Source: Chloroflexota bacterium
Lineage (GTDB): Bacteria; Chloroflexota; FW602-bin22; JACPRP01
NCBI GenBank assembly: GCA_016210495.1
Contig: JACQUC010000144.1
Coordinates: forward strand, 1 to 56,405
DNA length: 56,405 nucleotides
Direction: 5' to 3'
Shown: in pieces, positions 9,247 through 17,285 of the stretch
Position numbering within the stretch: the first letter of the stretch is position 1
Layout of the letters: each line of letters begins with the position of its first letter
Notes under the pieces: generated by a model
Told to the model about the DNA's origin: nothing
What the model saw: only the letters and a program-made list of their open reading frames with translations
The model's database searches: none
Made by a program: the position numbers and the translations under genes

Positions 9247-9642
9247 TCACATCGTACTTGTTCTCCGCAGCCAGGATTCGACTTGCTGCGCAAAGGCTTC
9301 CGCTCGCGCCTGCATCTCCTCGACGTCTCGCCAGGCCAGCGACGGGAAAGGTTGGTAGTCGCCCTGCTGGCGCTGGCTGAAGGCTTCGCGTAGCCACTGG
9401 TGCATACCCACGGGAAGCTGCCCTGTCTTGGCCAGGTGACGGCCAAACCCCGCTATCACCGCCCGATGACTGGAAAAGGTGAGGCCATTCGCAAGTAGGG
9501 CTGCCCGAGCGCAATAGAACATCGCGTAGTAGAGGCGTGAGGCAGCGGAATCGAAGTCACCGTCGGTGCGCAGAAGCTCTGCCGAGCGACGGTACCTGGT
9601 CGCCTTGTCTAGAAGGGCCTCGATCTCGTCGTCTACCTTCAT
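9247..9642 (-). CDS. HEPN-domain protein, module 2
   Basis: 131 residues; SRLYYAMFYCARAALLANGL followed by FSSHRAVIAGFGRHL matches module 1. It overlaps its nucleotidyltransferase by 4 bases. Divergence from module 1 is concentrated in the C-terminal third, where toxin-antitoxin specificity often lies. Confidence 0.85.
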   Translation of the reverse strand: MKVDDEIEALLDKATRYRRSAELLRTDGDFDSAASRLYYAMFYCARAALLANGLTFSSHRAVIAGFGRHLAKTGQLPVGMHQWLREAFSQRQQGDYQPFPSLAWRDVEEMQARAEAFAQQVESWLRRTSTM

Positions 9643-9974
9643 AGAGGCACGGCCTCACGCCTGACCGGCTCGAAGAATGACCTCGGTCCATTTTGAAAAG
9701 TTTCCTCCGCCACCGGAAGCGTAGAGATGAGCAAGTCGTACTTCAAACAGACGTCGGATAGTATCTTGCCGCTGCGCGAGATCTCTTCGAACGGACGAAC
9801 CGGTCCCTGCAAGACGATCAAGACGTCTACATCGGACTCGGTGTGGAAGTCACCTCTCGCGTACGAGCCGTAGAGGTATATGCCTTTCAAGCGTTCGCCG
9901 TAGAGCTGCGAAAGCGCTTCTTTCAGCTCTGCCAGTGCTGCCTTGACCTCTGGTGGCAGTTTGGGTCGGGCCAT
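9639..9974 (-). CDS. Minimal nucleotidyltransferase (MNT), module 2
   Basis: 111 residues with YGSYARGDFHTESDVDVLIV (GSxxRG and DxD). First gene of the four-gene tandem array. The short leaders before this gene and before module 1 look alike as well (CTCCTTCAATCCCTTGG against CTCCCTTCAGACCTTGG, plus strand), so the duplicated unit included the upstream region. Confidence 0.87.
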   Translation of the reverse strand: MARPKLPPEVKAALAELKEALSQLYGERLKGIYLYGSYARGDFHTESDVDVLIVLQGPVRPFEEISRSGKILSDVCLKYDLLISTLPVAEETFQNGPRSFFEPVRREAVPL

Positions 9975-10165
9975 CGGGCTTCTCCTTCAATCCCTTGGAG
10001 CCTTAGAGTGAGATCTCTGATGACATTATAGCAGGACGAGCCTGCCAGCGGGTGGGTTTGTGGCTCGCGGACAACAGCACGTTTGGACTGGCGGCTTTCG
10101 GGTAGCACGGGCCAGCCCGCGAAGTTTTGCGAGGGTAGCTGGCGGCTGTGCAAAGGCTGGAGCCC

Positions 10166-10195
10166 GCGCGCACCTTGAAAGGTGCGGCTACGAGG
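10166..10195. repeat. Dispersed palindromic repeat, GCACCTT-AAGGTGC family
   Basis: Inverted arms GCACCTT (10170-10176) and AAGGTGC (10179-10185) followed by GGCTACGAGG. Related copies are at 22692-22720 and, more diverged, at 51361-51390. This is the only structure I see in the 246-base gap 9975-10220 between the MNT gene and the end of the glycoside hydrolase gene. Confidence 0.7.
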
Positions 10196-10220
10196 GTTGC
10201 GGGCAGGCCGGTGCCATATG

Positions 10221-11894
10221 CTATGGCGCCGGCTGCGGTGCCATTGCCTCCGCCGGATATAGGCCGGCCTCGGCGCCGATGTCGCCCCCGTTGGCGATGA
10301 CGACCTGGCCGGTACGGGCCCAGGGGACGTCGATCTTCCATTGCTGGATGACGGCACGCTGCAAGCGGATGGAGTAATGATTGCCGAAGTCCTCGACGCG
10401 CGAAGTGGGCAGACCGAGAGACGTCATCGCGTCCCGCGTGGCGAGGTAGCGCCGCTTGATCGCCGAATTCGCGTCAAGCAGGGCGAGCCGCGCCTGAACC
10501 GTCTCAGCCCAGGGCCTGCCGGCGTCGAACTCGGGACCCAGCGGCTTCGGTACGGACTTGGCGCCGAGGAGCCACTCGTCTTTTCCGGCGGCGCTCATCT
10601 GGTCGAAAACGTTGACCAGGTAGGCTCGGCCAGCTTCCGGGCGCCACTGCACCACACCCTTTTGCATCGCCTGCACGACGAAGCCGTCCCACGAGAACCG
10701 CCGTGAGATGGGGTAGCCCATCGCCTGGAGTCCGCCGAGGCGACTGAGCTCGTCCCAGAACCTGATGCCGCCATCGTTGCTCACCAGGAACCCCGTGCCA
10801 CCACCACGGCCGCTTGTCTGCGTGAAGAAGTGTCCGTTGGGCACGTCGTAATCCGGTGCACCCGTAGCTCTGGCGGCGAGCGGCCGCGAGGCGGCCTTGA
10901 ACTGGGTCGATAGGTCGCGGGTCAGATTCAGGTATTTGTCGCCGTAGGTGACGCTGGGCTCGATCTGTGAGCCTTCTACCCATTCGTTGAAGGAAGTGAT
11001 CACGATCCAGTCGGGCGAGGTGGCCATGGCGGCGTTCCAGGTGCTGGTGTAGTACTGGCCATCCTGTCTATCGCGGATGAAGGCATTGGGACGACCCGTC
11101 GTGCGATCGTCGTAGCCCGGCATTACGGTGGCGACCCAGGCCTTGGGCGTGCCCAACTGGGTCTGCCACAAAGCGACCTTGCCGGCGAACGATGAAAGCG
11201 TGCTGGCCGGGTTGGTCGACCAGGCAATACTGTACATATGAATACCGTCGAAAGCCTGAAGGTAGGACGGGTCGTCACCCTCGGCGATCCACATCGTGGA
11301 TCGTTGGGGGTCGACCTGGTCCCGTATCCGCTGCCAGGTGCCCACGGGAAGCTGGCGTGTGTGCCAGAAGAAGATCACGGGCCGGCCGTCGTGGCGGAGG
11401 AACTGCGGATGGCCGGCGTACTTGCCAATCGCGTAGCGCACGGCGCCAACAATGTCCTCCTGGCCGTCGTAGAACGGGGAGTTGGTTTCGAAGTCCAGGC
11501 CCACCCGCAGCCCTTTCTCCTGTGCGACCGAGAGCAGGGTGGCCAGATTCGAGTCGGTCGGGTTGTTTGGCCCGAGCCACGAAAGGACGAGCGCGTCGAT
11601 GGCGGCCCTCTTTGCCTCATCGACGTGCCGGGCGATGACGTTGCGATCGGCGGAGTGGTAGGGGCTCACGGGCATATCTGGCACAACATCCCTGCGCCAC
11701 GTGTTCTCGTCAAACCAGGCGTAGTAGAAGGCCAGCACCAGCCGCTCCGCGCCCGGCAAGGCGAACGAGTCCCGGCCGTGCTCATGCCACCCGGTAGTGG
11801 ATCTCGCCTCGCTTAGTCCCAACGCGGGCGCCGCAACCATGGCGGCAAGCACGGAGGAGACGATGATCTGGCGCAGAGCCGTCTTGACCTTCAT
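10221..11894 (-). CDS. Secreted GH99/GH71-like glycoside hydrolase with two LGFP-like C-terminal modules
   Basis: 557 residues from ATG at 11894, which opens a signal peptide (MKVKTALRQIIVSSVLAAMV); the frame is open further upstream but that part covers the promoter and reads as nonsense. Residues about 45-330 resemble the GH99/GH71 catalytic barrel: LAFYYAWFDENTW, then IDALVLSWLGPNN, VGLDFETN, VIFFWH and ITSFNEWVEGSQIEPS. Families with this fold act on alpha-mannan or alpha-glucan. The C-terminal part carries two degenerate repeats with MGYPISRRFSWDGFVVQAMQ and LGLPTSRVEDFGNHYSIRLQ, a module also found at the N-terminus of the protein at 47780-49813. Probably an exported polysaccharide-degrading enzyme; substrate not determined. 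Confidence 0.75.
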   Translation of the reverse strand: MKVKTALRQIIVSSVLAAMVAAPALGLSEARSTTGWHEHGRDSFALPGAERLVLAFYYAWFDENTWRRDVVPDMPVSPYHSADRNVIARHVDEAKRAAIDALVLSWLGPNNPTDSNLATLLSVAQEKGLRVGLDFETNSPFYDGQEDIVGAVRYAIGKYAGHPQFLRHDGRPVIFFWHTRQLPVGTWQRIRDQVDPQRSTMWIAEGDDPSYLQAFDGIHMYSIAWSTNPASTLSSFAGKVALWQTQLGTPKAWVATVMPGYDDRTTGRPNAFIRDRQDGQYYTSTWNAAMATSPDWIVITSFNEWVEGSQIEPSVTYGDKYLNLTRDLSTQFKAASRPLAARATGAPDYDVPNGHFFTQTSGRGGGTGFLVSNDGGIRFWDELSRLGGLQAMGYPISRRFSWDGFVVQAMQKGVVQWRPEAGRAYLVNVFDQMSAAGKDEWLLGAKSVPKPLGPEFDAGRPWAETVQARLALLDANSAIKRRYLATRDAMTSLGLPTSRVEDFGNHYSIRLQRAVIQQWKIDVPWARTGQVVIANGGDIGAEAGLYPAEAMAPQPAP

Positions 11895-11917
11895 TGTCCC
11901 CTGCCTCGGTGTTGCTG

Positions 11918-11954
11918 TGTAGAGCAGTCTACAACGGCGGGGAGTCCAGGTCAA
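11918..11954 (-). promoter_or_regulatory. Promoter and palindrome upstream of the GH99-like gene
   Basis: Minus strand TTGACC (11954-11949), 17-base spacer, TAGACT (11931-11926). The -10 lies in the palindrome TGTAGAGCAGTCTACA (11918-11933), a possible operator. Confidence 0.55.
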
Positions 11955-12010
11955 TAGCCTATTGGTTGCATAACTGACTGTCATGGAACGTTCGCGGACC
12001 GTTGCGTTGA

Positions 12011-12039
12011 TTGCTCTGAATGCCGAGGTACTGTACAAT
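12011..12039 (+). promoter_or_regulatory. Probable promoter of the NarL-type two-component genes
   Basis: TTGCTC (12011-12016), 17-base spacer, TACAAT (12034-12039), about 70 bases before the kinase start. It diverges from the glycoside hydrolase promoter. Confidence 0.45.
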
Positions 12040-12116
12040 AGAACCGCTCCGCTGGCGAGTCCCGCGTTCCGCACGCGGCAACCCGAAAATAGCTTGTAGC
12101 GGACCTGAAGTTGCGG

Positions 12117-13625
12117 ATGACAACAATACTGGACATTCTCAGAGGCAACGAATCCGTCGTCTACTTCGCCTACGGCCAAGTCTTCTTTACCCTGGGCGTG
12201 ATCATCGCGCTCCGTTCACGCAAGCACAGTCGTCTCGCGCTCGCACATCATCTCAAATGGCTGGCGGCCTTCGGCATAGTTCACGGCGTGTACGAATGGG
12301 GACATGCCTTTTTTCCGATTCAGGCAAGGTATCTTTCTGCGGACACGATGGCTGCGCTTGAGGCCGTTCGCATCATGACACTCGTGGCTTCGCTTTACCT
12401 GCTGCTGCAGTTTGGGCTTCTAATCGCGTTCCCAGCCCGAAGGCACGTCTGGCTGCTGCACCTGTTACCCGTTGTCGTGCTCCTCGCCTGGCTGGGCCTG
12501 TCGATTGCCACAGAAGCGATTGTAGTCACTAGATCAACGGTAGGACTGCAATTCCCGCAGTCCACAGATTTGGCTCGGATCATGGTGGGGTTTACAGGCG
12601 CAGCCCTGGCAAGTTTCGGGATGGTTCGTCAGGCCCGGGTTGTGGCAAATCTCGGCCCACAACACATTGCCTGGTACTTCCGCTGGGCAGCTCTTTGCTT
12701 CGGATTTTACGCGATAGTGGCGGGATTGATCGCGTCCCGAGGCGAATGGGTCGCTCCGGCGTTGCTTGGAGGTGTTTGGCCGCTCTCAGGCTTGTCCGAC
12801 TTGCCCCTCTTTGGGGGCATTGGGACGATCCCGGCTCCTGTCTTGCGCTCCATAGCCGGCTTGGGGATCGCCTTTGGCGTTGTCCGAGGCCTCGAGGTTT
12901 TCCAGCTCGAGACCGATCGATACATCGAGGAGAGGGACGAGTTGGAGCGAAAGGAGGGGGTCCGTGCCCACCTTTTTGCACGTGTCGTTGGCGCACAGGA
13001 GGAGGAGCGCAAGCGGGTGGCTCGCGAGCTGCACGACGAGACCGGCCAGAGTCTGAGCGCGGTCATTATGGGCCTCAGCGCAGCCGCCGAGGCTCTGCCT
13101 CGCGATGCAGCGAAGGCAGGGGAGATCCTCACGGATGTGCGTGAGGTCGCCGTCCACACGCTTGAAGGTGTGAGGCAGATCATCCTCGGACTGCGACCTG
13201 CTCTTCTCGACGACCTCGGCCTTGCGCCGGCGTTGCGCCGAGTAGCGGAGGACCTCGCCAGGCATTCATCGGTGCGCATCGAGGTCTTCGCCAATGGCAT
13301 CGATGGGCGCTTGCCCGCCGAGGTCGAGACGGTTCTGTTCCGCATCCTGCAAGAGGGTATGAGCAACGTGGTGCGACACTCCAACGCCAAGCATGCTGCG
13401 CTTCGGCTCGTCCGCGATGAATCGGAGGTGCGAGCTGTACTGGAGGACGATGGCATCGGCTTCGATCTGGCGGAGGCAACGGCGCATCTCGAGACAGGGC
13501 GTGGCCTCGGGCTCATCGGCATGCGCGAGCGAGCGCTGCTCCTTGGCGGTGCAGTGACTATCGACTCAGGCCCAGGTCGCGGCACCACACTCGACGTTCG
13601 ACTTCCGCTGCTAGAAAGGAACTGA
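12117..13625 (+). CDS. Sensor histidine kinase, NarL/DegS class (HisKA_3)
   Basis: About 502 residues. The N-terminal half holds six or seven hydrophobic segments (to about residue 260), a membrane sensor without a large periplasmic domain. EEERKRVARELHDETGQSLS is the HisKA_3 dimerisation box with the phospho-accepting His near residue 306. The ATPase domain has MSNVVRHSNAKHAALRL (N box), EDDGIGFDL and GRGLGLIGMRERALLLGG. It should phosphorylate the response regulator one base downstream. ATG 12117 is used; TTG 12111 is also possible. The genes that follow suggest a redox or respiratory signal, which is inference. Confidence 0.9.
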   Translation: MTTILDILRGNESVVYFAYGQVFFTLGVIIALRSRKHSRLALAHHLKWLAAFGIVHGVYEWGHAFFPIQARYLSADTMAALEAVRIMTLVASLYLLLQFGLLIAFPARRHVWLLHLLPVVVLLAWLGLSIATEAIVVTRSTVGLQFPQSTDLARIMVGFTGAALASFGMVRQARVVANLGPQHIAWYFRWAALCFGFYAIVAGLIASRGEWVAPALLGGVWPLSGLSDLPLFGGIGTIPAPVLRSIAGLGIAFGVVRGLEVFQLETDRYIEERDELERKEGVRAHLFARVVGAQEEERKRVARELHDETGQSLSAVIMGLSAAAEALPRDAAKAGEILTDVREVAVHTLEGVRQIILGLRPALLDDLGLAPALRRVAEDLARHSSVRIEVFANGIDGRLPAEVETVLFRILQEGMSNVVRHSNAKHAALRLVRDESEVRAVLEDDGIGFDLAEATAHLETGRGLGLIGMRERALLLGGAVTIDSGPGRGTTLDVRLPLLERN

Positions 13626-13626
13626 A

Positions 13627-14286
13627 ATGGGCAATCTTCGGGTATTGATTGCGGACGATCACGCGGTCGTAAGGGCCGGCATACGGCTCCTTCTCGATTC
13701 GCAAGAAGGCATCCAGGTTGTCGGGGAGGCCAGGGATGGCGCGGAAGCCGTTGCCAAGACGTGCGAGCTGACCCCGGACATCGTTCTGATGGATGTGGCT
13801 ATGGCCGGTCTGTCCGGGTTGGAGGCCACGCGCGAGATTCGGCGGACAAATCCCGACACCCGGGTGCTGATGCTCACCATGCACGACGACGAAGAGTATT
13901 TCTTCCAGGCCGTGAGCCTGGGGGCGTCCGGTTACATCCTCAAAGAGGCTACGCCCGAGGATGTTGTCTTGTCGTTGCAGATCGTCTCCCGTGGCGGTGT
14001 CGCTTTTCATCCCAGCCTCGCGCGGAAGCTCCTGGACGATTATCTGCATCGCGTGCAGGCCGGTGAGGAGAGTGAAAGCTACAGCGTTCTCACAGAGCGA
14101 GAGCGAGAAATCCTGCGCCTTACGGCACAGGGCAGGTCCGCTCGAGAGGTGGGCGAGATGCTCGCGCTGAGCCCCAGAACAGTGGAGCGGCATCGGGCCA
14201 ACCTGATGGAGAAGCTGGATCTGCACAATCGGAGTGAGGTTGTGCAATACGCCATCCGGAAAGGACTTATCAATCCCCGCCCGTAA
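13627..14286 (+). CDS. NarL/FixJ-family response regulator
   Basis: 219 residues. Receiver domain with acidic pocket ADDHAVV (D10-D11) and phospho-acceptor D56 in DIVLMDVAMAG; K at about 106 in SGYILKEATPED. C-terminal LuxR-type helix-turn-helix LTEREREILRLTAQGRSARE through SPRTVERHRANLMEKLDL. It starts right after the kinase stop. Likely DNA target: the matching region upstream of the two cytochrome genes (inference from position). Confidence 0.93.
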   Translation: MGNLRVLIADDHAVVRAGIRLLLDSQEGIQVVGEARDGAEAVAKTCELTPDIVLMDVAMAGLSGLEATREIRRTNPDTRVLMLTMHDDEEYFFQAVSLGASGYILKEATPEDVVLSLQIVSRGGVAFHPSLARKLLDDYLHRVQAGEESESYSVLTEREREILRLTAQGRSAREVGEMLALSPRTVERHRANLMEKLDLHNRSEVVQYAIRKGLINPRP

Positions 14287-14308
14287 ATACGAGACATCAT
14301 TGACCCGT

Positions 14309-14338
14309 CGTAGGGACGTTGCATGCAACGTCCCTACG
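14309..14338. repeat. 30-bp perfect palindrome, GTAGGGACGTTGC family
   Basis: The arm CGTAGGGACGTTGCA is followed directly by its exact complement. Same family as 15897-15954 and the copy inside hypD (22102-22149). It sits 22 bases after the response regulator stop and could fold as a strong hairpin in the mRNA. Confidence 0.9.
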
Positions 14339-14447
14339 TAGTTCCCCCGCTTTTCTCTGCATAGTTCTCTCCAGCGCACTGGTACACCACCGCCAGCAAA
14401 ACTGCGTGTGATTGCGGATTGTCGAAGGTCAGGGGCAGCGTTATCAT
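14339..14447 (+). promoter_or_regulatory. Upstream block and promoter of the octaheme cytochrome gene
   Basis: Begins TAGTTCCCCC (14339) and ends TGCGGATTG (14421), the same landmarks and the same 83-base length as 15976-16058 before the diheme gene. TTGTCG (14419-14424), 17-base spacer and TATCAT (14442-14447) form a promoter at the same place. The rest of the gap to 14596 is the 5' leader, with the ribosome site AGAGGAG at 14582-14588. Confidence 0.6.
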
Positions 14448-14595
14448 TAGCGCATAGCGCGCCACACTCTTGGCCACGTACTCAGTTCTCAAGGCGGTTC
14501 GACTTCAAAACACGAAAGGAGGTGCAAGCTGCGCAGCGACTTCACGCAAGTCTCGTAGTGTTTACCCGGTAATATTCTCAAAGAGGAGATGAACC

Positions 14596-15888
14596 TTGAA
14601 CACTAGAATCCTAAGTCTGATCCTGCTGATTCTCGGGCTAACGATGGTTGTTGGCCTGGGTATTGCATGGTGGATCTTTCCCACAGCCTCTGAGGCCAGC
14701 CCCGGCGCGCTCCACTGGCAGGTAGCCATCGGTCGTGAAGGCGACGTCATCACCCCGAGTATGGAGGTGGCCAATGACGGCCACGGCGCGGTAAACGGCA
14801 TCCTCGCCGCCGGCGTAGGTCCGCCGGGCGGCGAATTCTCGAACGCGGCTCCAGCCGACTTCGCTGGCTCCGAGACTTGCAGCAATTGTCACGGCAGTGT
14901 ATACGAATCCTGGCGCAATACCCTGCACGCCAATATGATCCGCCCCATCGCCAGGGGCGACCTCGGCAACGCCCACGCCGACCTCTCCGTCGCCAACGCT
15001 CCCGACCCCGGCCAGTATGACTGGGCCTTCGCCATTGGTGGCTGGTACAAAGAGGAGCGCTACGCCTACCGCGACGCACAAGGCGTTATCAAGACCGGCG
15101 AGTTCGAGTACAACCACCCCAAGAAGCAGTTCACCCTGCGCAAGGACGCAGCCGGTAACCTGGAGGCGCTCGATTGGATCAACGAATGCGGCTCCTGCCA
15201 CACGACGGGGATGAATCCCACCACCCGAGCCTGGTCGGAATTGAACATCGCCTGCGAAGCCTGCCACGGCCCCGGTGCCAATCACGCCAAGAGCCCGACC
15301 TCCGTCCGGATGTACCAGGACACGACCGCGGAAGCCTGCGGCCAATGCCACATCCGCGGCCGCGACAAGACGGGGAAGGTCGCCTACCCTGTGGACTTCG
15401 AGTTCGGCAAGCCATCGACCTTGATGGCCAAATTCAACCCTATACCCATGACGGATCAGGCTTCCGTCTTCCCGGACCAAAAGAACTCCAATCGCCATCG
15501 CCAGCAGTATCTCGATTGGAGCAAGAGCGGGCACGCCAATTTCCTGGTTGGCTGCGTGACCTGCCACGACCCGCACAAAGGCTCACTCACCGAGCGCAAA
15601 GCCGACCTTAGAGCACCAGGGGACCAACTGTGCGGCACATGCCACGCCAAGCAGACTTCAGACCCGGTCGCCCACTCGGGGCATCCGGCTCAAGCTGCGA
15701 CCTGTGCCGCCTGCCACATGCCGAAGTTGATTGGCTCGGGTTCCGTGTCTACCCACACCTTCGAGGCCATTGCGCCCGCGAAGACCCTCCAGTTTGGCGA
15801 GACAATGGCCAACTCCTGCAACACCTGCCACAAGAACCAGGGAGTAGACTGGGCTGACGAGCAGTACAAGAGCTTATTCAGGCAATAG
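14596..15888 (+). CDS. Octaheme c-type cytochrome, cytochrome c554-like
   Basis: 430 residues from a TTG start with AGAGGAG 7 bases upstream. One hydrophobic N-terminal segment (about 6-26) anchors or exports the protein. Eight CXXCH haem-binding motifs are present: CSNCH, CGSCH, CEACH, CGQCH, CVTCH, CGTCH, CAACH and CNTCH. The pattern resembles the cytochrome c554/multihaem family that carries electrons outside the membrane in nitrogen, sulfur or metal respiration. No catalytic domain such as a Lys-ligated active-site haem motif is evident, so an electron carrier is likelier than a reductase. It follows the NarL-type two-component genes and precedes a diheme protein with a matching regulatory region. 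Confidence 0.88.
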   Translation: MNTRILSLILLILGLTMVVGLGIAWWIFPTASEASPGALHWQVAIGREGDVITPSMEVANDGHGAVNGILAAGVGPPGGEFSNAAPADFAGSETCSNCHGSVYESWRNTLHANMIRPIARGDLGNAHADLSVANAPDPGQYDWAFAIGGWYKEERYAYRDAQGVIKTGEFEYNHPKKQFTLRKDAAGNLEALDWINECGSCHTTGMNPTTRAWSELNIACEACHGPGANHAKSPTSVRMYQDTTAEACGQCHIRGRDKTGKVAYPVDFEFGKPSTLMAKFNPIPMTDQASVFPDQKNSNRHRQQYLDWSKSGHANFLVGCVTCHDPHKGSLTERKADLRAPGDQLCGTCHAKQTSDPVAHSGHPAQAATCAACHMPKLIGSGSVSTHTFEAIAPAKTLQFGETMANSCNTCHKNQGVDWADEQYKSLFRQ

Positions 15889-15896
15889 GCTGAAGC

Positions 15897-15954
15897 TTGT
15901 AGGGACGTTGCACGCAACGTCCCTACAAAACCCTGCGTGCAACGTCCCTACAAA
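15897..15954. repeat. Palindromic repeat plus an extra half copy, GTAGGGACGTTGC family
   Basis: Arms TTGTAGGGACGTTGC (15897-15911) and GCAACGTCCCTACAA (15914-15928) are exact complements around AC. A second right arm follows at about 15938-15953. The hairpin starts 8 bases after the cytochrome stop and may serve as an mRNA 3' structure. Confidence 0.9.
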
Positions 15955-15975
15955 CCGCCGCCACGGGCCGCTACA

Positions 15976-16084
15976 TAGTTCCCCCATTATTCTTGCGTAC
16001 TTTTCCCCGTCAAATGTGGTATGTCCCTGCCAATAACGAAGCGTATGTTTGCGGATTGACCGCGAGGCCTGGCTGGGTTACTGT
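15976..16084 (+). promoter_or_regulatory. Upstream block and promoter of the diheme cytochrome gene
   Basis: Paralogous to 14339-14447: TAGTTCCCCC (15976) to TGCGGATTG (16058) with the same length. Promoter elements TTGACC (16056-16061), 17-base spacer, TACTGT (16079-16084). Confidence 0.6.
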
Positions 16085-16093
16085 GCACACACA

Positions 16094-16136
16094 GTAGTAC
16101 TCACCTAGTAGTATCCGCCGTAGTACTCACCTAGTA
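16094..16136 (+). repeat. Two direct 17-base repeats in the leader of the diheme gene
   Basis: GTAGTACTCACCTAGTA occurs at 16094-16110 and again at 16120-16136, 26 bases apart, ending just before the ribosome site. A related stretch (GTAGTGTTTACCCGGTAA, about 14554) precedes the octaheme gene. Confidence 0.85.
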
Positions 16137-16157
16137 TTGAAGAGGAGGTTACCACCA

Positions 16158-16916
16158 GTGACACTATCCCTGAGCAATCGAACAGTGCTGTTGATTGCAC
16201 TGGCGGCCGCCATCGCAGTTGCGCTGGCATTGATCCGGCCAACGCCTACCGGGGCCGTCCCAGATTACGCCGCGAAGACGGGCGAGGCGTGCGCCTCCTG
16301 CCACGTCAACCCGGCGGGCGGCGGCGCGTTGACCGATCAGGGCAAGGCCTTCCAGTCCGCTGCGGCATCGGATTCCACCCTCGCGGCCGCCTCCGCACCT
16401 GCGCCCAGCGGCGACACTTCTGAGGCCACTGCCGACGAGTCGGCGATCGACGCCATCGAGTCGGCGATCAACGCCATCGTAGAAGAAGCCATCGCCGAGA
16501 AGCTCAGCAGCTACAACGCGGATGTGCCCCTCTGGCGGCTTCAGTCCGGCACGGCGCCCCGGATGATGGAGTTGACGGATCACTTCAATCTGATGTGGTT
16601 TGCCGCCCAGGCCGGCAACTGGATCCTTGCGGACTTCGAGGTATACCGCTCTGACGAGACGCTGAAGGGCATAGACGTGACCAGGCCCGCGAGAACCGCC
16701 GGGCTAAGAGCCTGGTGGAAGCCCGCTGAGACGGAACTGCGGGAAGCGGTTAAGGCCGAGGATCTGGAAGCCTTCACGCAGGCCTACGACCGGGCCATAG
16801 CTGGCTGCAACTCCTGCCACGTTGCCTCAGTAGGCGGCGGCATCTCCCTGAAAGGCGTCAAAGTAACGCGGCCTACCACTCCGCTTTTTGACAACCTGGA
16901 CTATGCAGGCAACTAA
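16158..16916 (+). CDS. Membrane-anchored diheme c-type cytochrome
   Basis: 252 residues from GTG at 16158; AGAGGAGG at 16141-16148 fixes this start. A hydrophobic segment (about 8-26) is followed by CASCHVNPAGGG and, near the C-terminus, CNSCHVAS, two haem-binding sites. The middle is Ala/Glu-rich with an ESAIDAIESAINAI repeat-like helix, then a four-helix-like region (LMWFAAQAGNWILADFEVY) ending at the second haem, similar to small cytochrome c' or diheme sensor-like domains. Probably an electron partner of the octaheme cytochrome. An intrinsic terminator lies downstream. Confidence 0.8.
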   Translation: MTLSLSNRTVLLIALAAAIAVALALIRPTPTGAVPDYAAKTGEACASCHVNPAGGGALTDQGKAFQSAAASDSTLAAASAPAPSGDTSEATADESAIDAIESAINAIVEEAIAEKLSSYNADVPLWRLQSGTAPRMMELTDHFNLMWFAAQAGNWILADFEVYRSDETLKGIDVTRPARTAGLRAWWKPAETELREAVKAEDLEAFTQAYDRAIAGCNSCHVASVGGGISLKGVKVTRPTTPLFDNLDYAGN

Positions 16917-16971
16917 CCAGGACTCCGGGCCAGCCTTTGGGCCCTGCTGATTGGTTCGCTCCTCCTAGCTG

Positions 16972-17014
16972 TGCATCGGCGGGAGAATGACTAACCTCCC
17001 GCCGGTGCATTTTT
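16972..17014 (+). terminator. Intrinsic terminator after the diheme cytochrome gene
   Basis: Arms TGCATCGGCGGGAG (16972-16985) and CTCCCGCCGGTGCA (16996-17009), one mismatch, loop of 10, then TTTTT (17010-17014). The remainder of the 16917-17285 gap up to the promoter at 17203 shows nothing I can name. Confidence 0.9.
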
Positions 17015-17202
17015 ACCCGATATGCCCCAGTACCCCAATACTCCTTCAATGTTAGCATAGCGAGATATATTCGAGGAACAAGCGCAGGGGTGAACAGCGG
17101 ACGTCCGAGCCTACGCCATAACCACGTGGTTCTGTCTGCCGTGTTACGCACATAACCGTCTGACCCGCCACCCACGGATTCTCCTATTGGGCAATTACCA
17201 CC

Positions 17203-17245
17203 TTGACACAGCAGCGCGAGCGGGGTATATTATCGCTTGGCGATA
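17203..17245 (+). promoter_or_regulatory. Promoter with overlapping inverted repeat upstream of the TauE/SafE-PadR operon
   Basis: TTGACA (17203-17208), 17-base spacer, TATATT (17226-17231). TATCGC-TTG-GCGATA (17231-17245) overlaps the -10 end and is a good candidate operator for the PadR repressor encoded in the same operon. Confidence 0.75.
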
Positions 17246-17285
17246 TCGGAGCTAGATAGTACCTTATCTGTTGTGAAGGGAAACG

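Noticed and set aside
11895..12179. N-terminal extension of the GH99-like protein to 12179
   Set aside because: It covers the promoter region and precedes a clear signal peptide at 11894.
14589..14606. Five-codon upstream frame (ATG at 14589) overlapping the octaheme start
   Set aside because: Could be a leader peptide, but such a short frame arises easily by chance and the ribosome site fits the TTG at 14596.
14638..15576. 312-residue minus-strand frame over the octaheme cytochrome
   Set aside because: Shadow of eight CXXCH motifs on the other strand.
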